DNA of 36,850 bases from Lachnospiraceae bacterium (GCA_021205565.1 JAJPXG010000120.1:38515-75364); one strand, 5' to 3'; positions 1 to 7,299 are shown, counted from the stretch's first letter. Notes: generated from the letters alone by a model not told the origin. Numbers and translations are program-made.

Positions 1-1023
1 ATCCTCCTCGTCCAGCCCCTCCAACACGCCGTCCGATAAAAGAATCAGGTAATCCCCTTCCTCAAGCCGGATGCGCGCCGAATCCAGATTTAGCGTTCCG
101 AACGCTCCCAACGGCAGATTACCGATCTGAATCCGCTCCGCCATATCCTGCCGCTTGTGATAACCCGCAGGCGCACCGATTTTGTACCACTCACAGATGC
201 CCTTGTACAGATTGATATCGCACAGCTCCAGCGTCGCCATCCATTTCTCCTGCCCGCTTTGCAGCAGCAGATTATTCAAAATCTGTATTGTCTCCTCCCG
301 CGAAAACCCCGCCAGAAGGAAATTCTCCACAAACTCCAGGATCTTCTCACTGCTTTTAAACGCTTCCTCCCCGCTCCCCACGCCGTCCGCCAGAAGCAGG
401 ATACCGTGCCCATCGATTTCTTCCAGAAGCGTGACATTGTCCCCGCTGACGCTCTCGCCGCCCATCACCGCGCCGGCCTGTCCGACAATGATATTATAGG
501 CCGGTTCCTGCACAAATGTAAAGCTGTGATATTCCTCTTCAATAAAATAAGGGCACCTGGCCGACGGCATCAGCCGCAGATCATAAAAACCGCTCAGAAT
601 ACCGGCCACATCCTTCACCGGCACGCGCCCGTTCCTGCTGCACATGGTGATCTCCAGCACACCGTCCCGGTTTTCATCCTCCATAAAATAAATATGCCTG
701 ACCTGAATATCCTCCGCCTTCAGCAGGCGGGTGATCTCCCTGTATCTGGCATCGCCGGAAGCAATGTAGCTGTAGCTTTTATTCGCCAGCCCGGACAACT
801 GATCCGCCAGAACAAGAAGCTGCCGGGCCACAAACGCCTGATTCTCCTGAAGCCTTTTGTGATACAGCGTATCCTCGCGGCTTATGCTCTCCTCTTCCGG
901 TGGAAAACTGATCATCACTCTGGCAATATTTCTGCAGGAATCCGCACAGAGCAATAATTTCTGCTGCCCATACTCAGGCAGATGCTCTGTCATGCTTTCT
1001 GCCGCGCTCTCTTTTTTTCTCAT
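1..1023 (-). CDS. spoIIE: SpoIIE-type PP2C phosphatase, partial (3' end beyond the left edge)
   Basis: The reading frame is open from an ATG at 1023 to the window edge (341 codons). An AAGGGGG ribosome binding site lies just upstream. Residues about 1-165 resemble the regulatory region of SpoIIE. From about residue 175 the PP2C metal-dependent phosphatase domain follows, with an SGDN motif, LLADGVGSG, a KIGAPAGY stretch and LLSDGVLEG. SpoIIE dephosphorylates SpoIIAA and so releases sigma-F in the forespore. The neighbourhood (divIC, yabQ, yabP upstream) matches the classical spoIIE locus. The usual N-terminal membrane domain (about ten helices in Bacillus) is absent. In-frame extension upstream meets a TGA about 125 bases before the ATG, so no membrane region can be hidden there. 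Family assignment is strong; whether a soluble form is normal in this lineage is not known from the window. Confidence 0.9.
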   Translation of the reverse strand, partial: MRKKESAAESMTEHLPEYGQQKLLLCADSCRNIARVMISFPPEEESISREDTLYHKRLQENQAFVARQLLVLADQLSGLANKSYSYIASGDARYREITRLLKAEDIQVRHIYFMEDENRDGVLEITMCSRNGRVPVKDVAGILSGFYDLRLMPSARCPYFIEEEYHSFTFVQEPAYNIIVGQAGAVMGGESVSGDNVTLLEEIDGHGILLLADGVGSGEEAFKSSEKILEFVENFLLAGFSREETIQILNNLLLQSGQEKWMATLELCDINLYKGICEWYKIGAPAGYHKRQDMAERIQIGNLPLGAFGTLNLDSARIRLEEGDYLILLSDGVLEGLDEED

Positions 1024-1180
1024 GCCCTCGTCCCCCTTTTTCGTTTTCCCGTGAAAATATCGTCGACAGACGGCAGGCAAAGGCTCTCCCACCCTGTACA
1101 CGCCGGATGCGCACAGGCGGATGACCGGATGTCAGACAACTTTCCATTTCAATGATATCCGCAGCAGCGGACGTTATATC

Positions 1181-1213
1181 AGTATACTTCCTTCTCGGAA
1201 AAAAGGGTGTCGA
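1181..1213 (-). promoter_or_regulatory. Spo0A-type spoIIE promoter with 21-bp spacer
   Basis: On the minus strand a -35 element TCGACA (1208-1213) is separated by exactly 21 bases from a -10 TATACT (1181-1186). A Spo0A box core, TGTCGAA read on the plus strand (1208-1214), overlaps the -35. Bacillus spoIIE and spoIIG promoters have the same oddity: sigma-A elements spaced 21-22 bp and activated by Spo0A. The leader to the spoIIE ATG is about 150 nt and begins with a small hairpin (1158-1171). The remainder of the 309-base gap between spoIIE and divIC holds only this promoter and the divIC terminator. Confidence 0.65.
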
Positions 1214-1245
1214 AAGCGCCTGTTTTATTCTCAGAATTTATCTAC

Positions 1246-1273
1246 ATAAAAAGACAGCCCAAGACAGGCTGTC
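1246..1273 (-). terminator. Rho-independent terminator of the rqcP-yabP-yabQ-divIC operon
   Basis: On the minus strand the stem GACAGCC/GGCTGTC (1253-1259 with 1267-1273) closes a 7-nt loop and is followed by a T run. It lies about 60 bases after the divIC stop and separates that operon from the spoIIE promoter. Confidence 0.85.
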
Positions 1274-1332
1274 TCTTATTTCATATTTCCGTGCGCAACA
1301 AGTCAGCAACTGTGTTCGCACAGATATCCGGC

Positions 1333-1638
1333 TTAGTCATTGTCCTTAAATATGATCTCGTCCTCGTAAACCATGCCCAACTTCTCGCGGGCGACCTCCT
1401 CATAATACTTCATGGTCTGCGTGTACTTCTCATACTCTTCCAGCTCCCCGGTTCTGGCTGTCTCGCTTTCCAGCTCCTCCTGCAGGGAGTCGTACTGCTT
1501 CTGGTACGCCGCTTTCTTCGCACTTAAAGAGGATGTGTTGACCGCTATCACCAGTGCGAGCGCCACCATAAGGACGCAGACAATATAAATTGCGGCTTTA
1601 TTATGATATTTTGTTCTTCCCTTATATGCCGGTGTCAT
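1333..1638 (-). CDS. divIC: FtsB/DivIC-family septum formation protein
   Basis: A small bitopic division protein of about 101 residues. A short basic N-terminus is followed by one membrane helix (about residues 15-34) and an extracytoplasmic coiled coil rich in Glu, Gln and Tyr. The C-terminal REKLGMVYEDE resembles the conserved end of DivIC. DivIC works with FtsL and DivIB/FtsQ in the divisome. The codon at 1641 (GTG) directly precedes the ATG at 1638, and GGAGG upstream suits either; ATG is chosen. The gene overlaps the end of yabQ by 15-18 bases, indicating coupled translation. It is the last gene before the operon terminator. The family is sure; the DivIC versus FtsL label rests on synteny with yabP-yabQ-divIC-spoIIE. 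Confidence 0.88.
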   Translation of the reverse strand: MTPAYKGRTKYHNKAAIYIVCVLMVALALVIAVNTSSLSAKKAAYQKQYDSLQEELESETARTGELEEYEKYTQTMKYYEEVAREKLGMVYEDEIIFKDND

Positions 1639-1975
1639 CACGGTCTGCCTCCTTCCTTTTGGGGTGTATTTTCATAATAACGGCTCTGAAGGCTTTCGTC
1701 AAGAAAATCTTTCTGATTTTCCCATACAGCCATATTTCCAGGCAGACGGCGCCCACTGCGTACCAGCGCAGCATACCATTGCTGTATCGCTGCAGCACCA
1801 GAAAGGAAGCTGTCGCCGTGAAGCAGGCAAAAACCACATCGCACAGAAACGTAATACCCTGTCCCTGTTTCCCAAGCCTGCGCAGAAGACGCAGGAAATC
1901 ATACAGAACGGACTCCGAAAACCCCAGCAGAAACGCCCGGCCGATTAACCGCCACTCCGCGTCATGAAAGCTCAC
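1622..1975 (-). CDS. yabQ: YabQ-family spore cortex membrane protein
   Basis: A 117-residue membrane protein with about three hydrophobic segments (about residues 8-22, 42-60 and 66-84) and a basic C-terminal tail. YabQ is a sporulation membrane protein needed for cortex formation in Bacillus. It starts with GTG at 1975, which overlaps the yabP stop as GTGA, so translation is coupled. An AGAGG lies upstream. Its place between yabP and divIC is the conserved arrangement in spore-forming Firmicutes. Assignment rests on length, membrane pattern and synteny, as the sequence itself is poorly conserved. Confidence 0.85.
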   Translation of the reverse strand: MSFHDAEWRLIGRAFLLGFSESVLYDFLRLLRRLGKQGQGITFLCDVVFACFTATASFLVLQRYSNGMLRWYAVGAVCLEIWLYGKIRKIFLTKAFRAVIMKIHPKRKEADRDDTGI

Positions 1976-2262
1976 TGAAACAGCCTCTTAAAGAAGCCTT
2001 CCGCCTTTTCTCCATAAGAAGAAATATCCGCATACAGCAGGCTGTCCACCGTACCGCTGATGTCCGCTTCTCCTTTTTCCAGCACCAGCTTGTTGACGTG
2101 AAGATCCTGCCCCCGCACGGTCAGCATCCCTGCGGCCGTCTCCATCAGCACCTCATTTAAGTCAAAGCTGATGATATCCACCACCCCGCTGATCGTAAGA
2201 CCTCCCCGGTTCTCCAGTACCAGCTTATGATCTCTGCTGCCCTTCTGATACAGTTCCTCCAT
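1972..2262 (-). CDS. yabP: YabP sporulation protein
   Basis: A 96-residue YabP/YqfC-family protein. The family signature is visible as repeated short beta strands: NRGGLTISGVVDIISFDLNEV in the first half and the AGMLTVRGQDLHVNKLVLEKGE region in the second. YabP is made in the mother cell under sigma-E in Bacillus and is required for normal sporulation. The ATG at 2262 has AACGGAGG six bases upstream. A longer frame from a GTG at 2286 lacks a ribosome binding site and was not used. A sigma-E-like promoter lies 70 bases upstream. Confidence 0.9.
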   Translation of the reverse strand: MEELYQKGSRDHKLVLENRGGLTISGVVDIISFDLNEVLMETAAGMLTVRGQDLHVNKLVLEKGEADISGTVDSLLYADISSYGEKAEGFFKRLFQ

Positions 2263-2298
2263 ACCGTGCCTCCGTTTTTTCTTCACAGAACGTGATGC

Positions 2299-2314
2299 TG
2301 TCCGAAAACGGACA
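2299..2314 (-). other. Short hairpin in the yabP leader
   Basis: TGTCCG (2299-2304) and CGGACA (2309-2314) form a perfect 6-bp stem with an AAAA/TTTT tetraloop. No T run follows on either strand, so it is not a terminator. It lies between the putative sigma-E promoter and the yabP ribosome binding site. Confidence 0.5.
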
Positions 2315-2333
2315 CAACAGACTGTGTTATTAC

Positions 2334-2362
2334 AGATTATGCGGCAGCGCTCCTGGATATTC
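2334..2362 (-). promoter_or_regulatory. Putative sigma-E promoter of yabP
   Basis: On the minus strand GAATATCC (2355-2362), a fit to the sigma-E -35 class, is followed after 13 bases by CATAATCT (2334-2341), which matches the sigma-E -10 pattern CATAnnnT. The position fits known sigma-E control of yabP in Bacillus. This is a motif match only. Confidence 0.5.
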
Positions 2363-2373
2363 CTGCATCATAC

Positions 2374-2613
2374 TCATACGTATTTGAAAAGATCCTTCGC
2401 GTCTTCCTTTCTGGTAGTCTCCGCGACAGCCGTTACTTCAACCTTCACCTCACGATTTCCAAAAGAAATCGTGATCTGGTCTCCCACCTTTACCTCCGCG
2501 GAGGCTTTCGCAGGCCTTCCGTTAATCATCACCCGGCCCGCGTCACAGGCCTCGTTTGCCACCGTCCGCCGCTTGATCAGTCTGGAAACCTTTAAATATT
2601 TGTCTAATCTCAT
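2374..2613 (-). CDS. rqcP: S4-domain RNA-binding protein RqcP (YabO/Hsp15 type)
   Basis: A 79-residue protein that is almost entirely one S4 RNA-binding domain. It starts MRLDKYLKVSRLIKRRTVAN and contains GRVMINGRPAKAS followed by KVGDQITI, the hallmark of the family. In Bacillus, RqcP/YabO binds the 50S subunit carrying a stalled peptidyl-tRNA and helps RqcH add alanine tails. The ATG at 2613 has a weak GGGG site; six upstream codons in the open frame have no support. It precedes yabP, as in Bacillus. No clear promoter is seen between it and the HU terminator, so it may depend on read-through or on a promoter inside the repeat element. Confidence 0.92.
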   Translation of the reverse strand: MRLDKYLKVSRLIKRRTVANEACDAGRVMINGRPAKASAEVKVGDQITISFGNREVKVEVTAVAETTRKEDAKDLFKYV

Positions 2614-2633
2614 AAAATCCCCGCTATGCACAT

Positions 2634-2794
2634 CGAAGGCGTCCCTTCAGGGAAGTGTTCAATGCACATCGAAGTTCTAAGTTCGTGAGAGACCTTACTA
2701 AGAACTTCGATATGCTTTCACACTAACCTCAGCATTCGCCTGTGGCTTTGCTTCGCTACACCGAAGGCGTCCCTTCAGGGAAGTGTTCAATGCA
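2634..2794. repeat. Intergenic element: 33-bp direct repeats flanking an inverted repeat
   Basis: An identical 33-base sequence occurs at 2634-2666 and 2762-2794, in the same orientation and 128 bases apart. Each copy contains the near-palindrome TCCCTTCAGGGA. Between them lies an inverted repeat with arms ATCGAAGTTCT (2668-2678) and AGAACTTCGAT (2701-2711). The element fills the gap between rqcP and the HU terminator and contains no credible gene. It looks like a dispersed intergenic repeat or small non-autonomous element. Confidence 0.75.
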
Positions 2795-2819
2795 AAAAGA
2801 GCCCTGATCAGGCTCTTTT
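2794..2819 (-). terminator. Rho-independent terminator of hup
   Basis: A 9-bp stem AAAAGAGCC/GGCTCTTTT (2795-2803 with 2811-2819) lies 10 bases after the HU stop, with a T run on the minus strand. The second copy of the 33-bp repeat begins directly after it. Confidence 0.88.
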
Positions 2820-2828
2820 ATCTTTTTA

Positions 2829-3104
2829 TTAAGCGTTTACTTTTTCTTTTAAAGCATTGCCGGCCTTAAACTTCGGAACACTGGAAGCCTCAATCTGCAT
2901 GGTCTCGCCCGTTGCGGGATTTCTGCCGATTCTTGCTGCTCTCTGTGTGGCCTCAAATGTACCAAAGCCAACCAGCTGCACCTTCTCGCCGCTCTTCATG
3001 GCGTCGCCCACAACCTCGGTAAAAGCACTGATAACCGCCTCAGTATCTTTCTTGGATACTCCGCTGGCTTCAGCTACAGCTGATACTAATTCCTTCTTAT
3101 TCAT
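2829..3104 (-). CDS. hup: HU-family DNA-binding protein
   Basis: A 91-residue HU/IHF-type nucleoid protein. It starts MNKKELVSAVAEASGVSKKD, has the conserved FGTFE near residue 48 and RIGRNPATGE at the tip of the DNA-binding arm, and ends FKAGNALKEKVN. HU dimers bend and compact DNA. The ATG at 3104 is preceded by AAAGGAG at 7 bases; an upstream in-frame extension of 13 codons lies in the leader. It has its own consensus promoter and terminator and is probably monocistronic and highly expressed. Confidence 0.97.
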   Translation of the reverse strand: MNKKELVSAVAEASGVSKKDTEAVISAFTEVVGDAMKSGEKVQLVGFGTFEATQRAARIGRNPATGETMQIEASSVPKFKAGNALKEKVNA

Positions 3105-3148
3105 GCCTGTACTCCTTTCCATCGCTGTTACTGTCTGCGACAAGCATT

Positions 3149-3177
3149 ACTATATCCTTTCTTGCAGGCCATGTCAA
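3149..3177 (-). promoter_or_regulatory. Sigma-A promoter of hup
   Basis: On the minus strand TTGACA (3172-3177), a 17-base spacer and TATAGT (3149-3154). The leader to the HU ATG is about 40 nt. Confidence 0.85.
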
Positions 3178-3251
3178 GGAATTTTATCATGGAACCTTTC
3201 AAAAAAACGCCATTTTTCAATTAAAACAGGCTATCTGGGCGCCTCCCATGC

Positions 3252-4235
3252 TCAGGATGATAAAATTTTTTCTCTCAGAACAGATTCTATAAAATTCTGC
3301 CGCGCCCTCTCCTGCGCAAAGAGCTTTAAAAGCTTCTCCTCGTTTTTCCCCTGTGTGAAAAACTTTTTGCTGTTGAAATAATGATTGGCAATCTTCCAGA
3401 ATTTTTCCGGATACGCAAAACGATAAATCAGGGAAATCTTTTCCTCCAGCAAAAGTCTGCGGTCGCTCTCATAAATGCCGAGCATCTGGCTCCCAAGGTA
3501 CTCATCCCAGTCATGTTTTTCAAGGAATTTTCTCATAAACTGATACAGATCCCGGCAGGGGAGATCCGCCATAAATTTTTCCAGATTCAGAATCATGGTT
3601 CTGTCCGGGCAAAGCCAGACATTATGGTACTGGTAATCCCCATGGCAAAACCAGACCTGACGTTCCTCCTCAAACAGCTTTTCATAAGAAAGCCATTCCT
3701 CTTCCGTCCTGAGCGCTTCCTCCAGGAAAAGTCCGTATTGCTGATACAAAAGCCGTTCAAAATCACTTTTCTGCTTTTTCTCCTTCAGGTATCGGCGAAT
3801 TCTGCGCAGCTCCTTATTTCTTCTGTGAAATTCAGCCGCAAGGCTGTAGGAGGGCACCTCTTTCTGCGTCTGAAGCTGCATCCCTTTATGCATTTCAGCT
3901 AACAGATGGACCGCCTGTCCCCATTCCCGGCTGTCCCTGATATTACATTCCCTTCCTTCGCTGAAGGTCTGCAGCATATACGGAGTGTCATCAATATCCC
4001 TTGCCATAAGGGCACCATCACCGGTACTGACAAGGTGCTGCACAAAAACCTGTGTTGACCCTTCAATATGATCCGTCAGATCCTTTAACAGCTCGAGGTG
4101 CTCTTCTCCCATATGACATTCTTTCAGAACAAAAAGACCTTCACCGGCACGGACGATCCACTGGTCTCTCCCTTTTCTGACATCCTCCACCGTCAGCTGA
4201 TACTGATTCAAAATATACGCGGCCTGCTCTGCCAT
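3252..4235 (-). CDS. CotS-family spore coat protein (kinase-like fold)
   Basis: A 327-residue protein of the CotS/YsxE/YutH family, which has the aminoglycoside phosphotransferase fold and is found in spore coats. The catalytic-loop motif is clear at residues 198-205 (HGDYQYHN). The following metal-binding segment reads LNLEKF (about 216-221) where active kinases have IDFD, so the second catalytic Asp is missing and activity is doubtful. The ATG at 4235 has GGGAGG at 8 bases; the ATG two codons earlier would leave only 2 bases. A sigma-K-like -10 motif lies about 95 bases upstream. It stands alone between the cca terminator and the HU promoter. A weak GC stem (AGGC/GCCT) followed by TTTT after the stop might end it. 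Family confident; coat role inferred from family. Confidence 0.85.
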   Translation of the reverse strand: MAEQAAYILNQYQLTVEDVRKGRDQWIVRAGEGLFVLKECHMGEEHLELLKDLTDHIEGSTQVFVQHLVSTGDGALMARDIDDTPYMLQTFSEGRECNIRDSREWGQAVHLLAEMHKGMQLQTQKEVPSYSLAAEFHRRNKELRRIRRYLKEKKQKSDFERLLYQQYGLFLEEALRTEEEWLSYEKLFEEERQVWFCHGDYQYHNVWLCPDRTMILNLEKFMADLPCRDLYQFMRKFLEKHDWDEYLGSQMLGIYESDRRLLLEEKISLIYRFAYPEKFWKIANHYFNSKKFFTQGKNEEKLLKLFAQERARQNFIESVLREKILSS

Positions 4236-4328
4236 CTTCATTTCCTCCCGTCATAAGCTGCACCAGACCTTTAAGTTTTTTTGCACACAGAATCCCTGCG
4301 CGGCCGGTGTGCGGCGTAAAGCCTGATA

Positions 4329-4337
4329 TATCTTATG
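4329..4337 (-). promoter_or_regulatory. Possible mother-cell sigma factor -10 element for the cotS-like gene
   Basis: The minus strand reads CATAAGATA, a full match to the CATAnnnTA -10 pattern of sigma-K promoters (also compatible with sigma-E). No convincing -35 AC element was found at the right distance, so this is weak. Confidence 0.3.
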
Positions 4338-4426
4338 TGCAGCTTTAAGAAAATAGAAGCAAAGTTTCATTCACAGGTGGCCTGAGCTTCCCAAGCCTTT
4401 CTGCGGGACGCTCTCCGGAAACCCCG

Positions 4427-4459
4427 TCAAAAAAATCTGGGACTATATATAGCCCCAGA
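4427..4459 (-). terminator. Terminator overlapping the end of cca
   Basis: On the minus strand an almost perfect palindrome TCTGGGGCTATA/TATAGTCCCAGA (4436-4459) is followed by seven T. The last codons and the TAG stop of cca lie inside the stem. Confidence 0.85.
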
Positions 4460-5786
4460 CTCTGAGTTTATCAAATAGTTTTTCTTTATCATTCAGCTCC
4501 GGATGGCTCAGTACTTCCCCCAAAAGCCTTTCGAGTGCCTCGCCCATCTTCAGCCCCGGCTGCATTCCCGCGTCTATCAGATCACGGCCTTTCAGCGCCA
4601 GATGCATTAAATCAATGCAGTACTGTTTCTGAAGTACTTCCTCATAATACAGACGCAGGCGGCGATGATTTTCCTCCTTCTCCTCGCGCATATAATCGCT
4701 CTGCGCAGCCACATCGGCATCCTTTAATGTGAGCAGCTTCGGATACAGCTCAAGTCCCACATCATGCAGCAGGTAACGGGCAAACTCCGGCGTAATCTCC
4801 GAATTGTTGCCCATGTCATGATAAAGCACCAGACAACAGACCTGACGGATGGTATCATTGTCAAATTTCATCCGCCGCATGATCTGTTCTGTCATGTTGC
4901 AGCCCTCCTGCGCATGTCCCGCGAAGTGATCTGCTCCGCCCGGATCCGTCCATCTGCAGCCCGGCTTTCCGATATCATGAAAGAGCGCCGCCAGACGCAG
5001 CACCCGGTCTGCCGGGACTCCCTGCATGACCCGGATCGTATGAAGCCCCACCGTATAACAGTGGTGAGGATTATTCTGCTCCGTTTCCATCATTCGGTCA
5101 AACTCCGGCAAAAACTGCGCGGTCAGTCTAAGGTCATACATTCGTTCCAGATATTCCGGATGCGGAGAAAGCAAAAGCTTCATAAACTCCGTCTGAATCC
5201 GCTCTGCACTGACCTTCTGCAGATTAGGTGCAAGCGCGCGGATCGCATCCCTGGTGAAAGGGTGAATCTGATACCCCAGCTGCGCCGAAAAGCGGAGAGC
5301 CCTGAGCATTCTGAGCGCATCCTCGCGAAAACGGTCCGACGCATTTCCCACACAGCGGATGATGCCCTGTTCTAAATCGCGCTGCCCGCCGAAAAGATCC
5401 ACCAGCCCACTGCGGTCATTGTAAGCCATGGCGTTGATCGTAAAATCCCGGCGGTTCAGATCCTCCTCCAGACTGGTCACAAAGCTGACGCTCTCCGGGT
5501 GGCGACCGTCCAGATATTCGCCGTCAATACGATAGGTCGTCACTTCATAACCGACCCTGTGCATCATAACTGTCACGGTACCATGCTTTAAGCCGGTATC
5601 TATGGTGTGATGAAACAGCTCTTTTACTCTGGCGGGCGCCGCCGAAGTCGCAATATCCCAGTCCTCCGGTTCCTTCCCCAGGATAGTATCCCGGATACAG
5701 CCGCCCACCGCGTAAGCCTCATATCCGGCCCGGGTGATCACATCAATTATGAACTTCACATCTTCGGGGAGTGCGATTTTGGTCAT
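4443..5786 (-). CDS. cca: CCA-adding tRNA nucleotidyltransferase with HD domain
   Basis: A 447-residue class II nucleotidyltransferase that builds or repairs the 3' CCA end of tRNA. The head domain carries VGGCIRD (about 27-33), the metal-binding pair in EDWDIAT (41-47) and NRRDFTINAMA (111-121). The neck has SERIQTE-type residues. An HD domain with LFHDIGKP (about 269-275) follows. The open frame runs to 5888, but the ATG at 5786 (MTKIALPEDVKF) is preferred: the next upstream ATG at 5825 lies within the -10 of a good promoter and has no ribosome binding site. The tRNA-Lys gene in this window lacks an encoded CCA, so this enzyme would be needed for it. Confidence 0.95.
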   Translation of the reverse strand: MTKIALPEDVKFIIDVITRAGYEAYAVGGCIRDTILGKEPEDWDIATSAAPARVKELFHHTIDTGLKHGTVTVMMHRVGYEVTTYRIDGEYLDGRHPESVSFVTSLEEDLNRRDFTINAMAYNDRSGLVDLFGGQRDLEQGIIRCVGNASDRFREDALRMLRALRFSAQLGYQIHPFTRDAIRALAPNLQKVSAERIQTEFMKLLLSPHPEYLERMYDLRLTAQFLPEFDRMMETEQNNPHHCYTVGLHTIRVMQGVPADRVLRLAALFHDIGKPGCRWTDPGGADHFAGHAQEGCNMTEQIMRRMKFDNDTIRQVCCLVLYHDMGNNSEITPEFARYLLHDVGLELYPKLLTLKDADVAAQSDYMREEKEENHRRLRLYYEEVLQKQYCIDLMHLALKGRDLIDAGMQPGLKMGEALERLLGEVLSHPELNDKEKLFDKLRVWGYI

Positions 5787-5823
5787 GTTGATACCTGCTG
5801 TGAATAGTAATCTTCTGTTCTGC

Positions 5824-5852
5824 ATGATACCACATTCGCCGGAAAATGTAAA
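5824..5852 (-). promoter_or_regulatory. Sigma-A promoter of cca
   Basis: On the minus strand TTTACA (5847-5852), a 17-base spacer and TATCAT (5824-5829). It separates cca from the Tad operon and fixes the cca start downstream of 5825. Confidence 0.75.
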
Positions 5853-5859
5853 AGGGAAA

Positions 5860-7299
5860 TCAACGAAAGATATAATCACAGCCGGCAAAGCTCACTTTAT
5901 CACCGCGCTTCAATGTGTAGGGTACTCTGGGAGAAAGGCGGCTGTCGTTCACCCAGGTACCGTTAGTAGAATTTAAATCCTCCAGCACAGAATTTCCCTG
6001 CGGATCGCGTCTTAAGGACGCATGAATACGGCTGACCCCGGAATAACGCAGACATACCTGCACAAGATCCTCCTGAGAACCGATCAGCTGATGTCCCACA
6101 ACCTCAATGTATTCCGGTTCCCTCCCGTACACCGAATACAGCTTGGGAAATACTTCCTCCATGGTGATGATCTGCGTTCCTTCCATAATCTGCTCTCCTG
6201 ACTGCATCAGACTCTGAAATTCCTCTCTGAACTCCTCAGCCGCCGCTTCCTGCTCCTCCGACTCCTGCCGCTCTTTTTCCCGCGTCTCCTTCCTGCGCAG
6301 CCACAGCTGTCTGCCAATCATGATCAGGCAGAAGAAAGCTGCCACGATCTGCAAAAATAAAACTGGGATATTCCCTGGTTCTACCAGAAAAACCGAAATC
6401 ACATCCGCCAGAAGGAACAACAGCATTTCGATCAGCATGCTTCTTTTATAACGTACTCTGACCGGGGAATCAGGACCGGACGTCTCCTCATCCATCTTTC
6501 CGGACTTCTTCCTGGTCATTTTCCTCTTTTCCTTCAGCGCACCGATTGTCTTTTCTGTCACAGATCTGTCTGCAGGATCCTGCGTGAAATAAAAACCGGA
6601 AGGTGCCGTCAGATCCTTTGTTTCGTCATCAGCAGGGAAAACTCCCGCCCCGTTTGACTCTCTTCCCCGTGCTTCTCCTCCCGGAAGATATCCCACATCC
6701 TCTGAAATGCCGGTTACTCCTTCTTTCCCGGAATCGGAAACAGCATTCAGAACCATCTGAGCAAGCCCTCTTAAGCTGATTTCCTCTCTGCCGTCTGTCA
6801 GCATCTCATAAAAACGATAGACTGCCTCCATCAGTTTATCGTCCCCATAATCGAGGCGCTCCACCAGCATCTCCGCAAACTGTGTCAGATCCTGCTGCCA
6901 TTGCTCGCCCTGAGTGGAGAAATTATACAGAAAGTGAAAGTCATTCTGTTCCTGACTGTACATGATGTGCCTCGACCGAAAGGATACCTTCCGCAGGTTC
7001 AGCAGGTATTTATCCGCCTCGTCGCAAAGTCTTAAAATATCCGAAAAGAGGCTCCTCGCCATGTCGCGGCTCAGCTTTCTGACCTGCAGAAGCACGTCCA
7101 GAGACTGTCGCGCGGAGATATCAAAATACATATATTCCTCCCCTTCCAGATTTCGAAAACTGCCCCTCAGCAAAAGCTTCACATCGTTGCGCATATACAT
7201 ATGATATTCATAGTCTTTTTCCAGTTCCTCCCTGTCGCAGGCAATTCTTAAATAGCTTCTCTGGTTTCCTCTGATAAACTCCGGCATTGATGACGTCAT
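5860..7299 (-). CDS. DUF6382 and FHA domain protein of the Tad locus
   Basis: A 479-residue protein. Residues about 15-170 match the DUF6382 type found with FHA domains in Clostridia. A variable linker follows. Two adjacent membrane helices lie near residues 290-335, and a charged Glu/Arg-rich coiled stretch near 340-370. A C-terminal FHA domain occupies about 400-479, with VSRIHASL and LEDLNSTNGTWVN. FHA domains bind phosphothreonine, so the protein probably couples pilus assembly to Ser/Thr kinase signalling from the cytoplasmic face. Its ATG overlaps the upstream TadE-like stop as ATGA, with AAGGAG before it. It is the last gene of the Tad operon. Confidence 0.82.
   Translation of the reverse strand: MTSSMPEFIRGNQRSYLRIACDREELEKDYEYHMYMRNDVKLLLRGSFRNLEGEEYMYFDISARQSLDVLLQVRKLSRDMARSLFSDILRLCDEADKYLLNLRKVSFRSRHIMYSQEQNDFHFLYNFSTQGEQWQQDLTQFAEMLVERLDYGDDKLMEAVYRFYEMLTDGREEISLRGLAQMVLNAVSDSGKEGVTGISEDVGYLPGGEARGRESNGAGVFPADDETKDLTAPSGFYFTQDPADRSVTEKTIGALKEKRKMTRKKSGKMDEETSGPDSPVRVRYKRSMLIEMLLFLLADVISVFLVEPGNIPVLFLQIVAAFFCLIMIGRQLWLRRKETREKERQESEEQEAAAEEFREEFQSLMQSGEQIMEGTQIITMEEVFPKLYSVYGREPEYIEVVGHQLIGSQEDLVQVCLRYSGVSRIHASLRRDPQGNSVLEDLNSTNGTWVNDSRLSPRVPYTLKRGDKVSFAGCDYIFR

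Noticed and set aside
2634-2794. CRISPR array
   Set aside because: Only two repeat copies with a 95-base interval, no further units and no cas genes.
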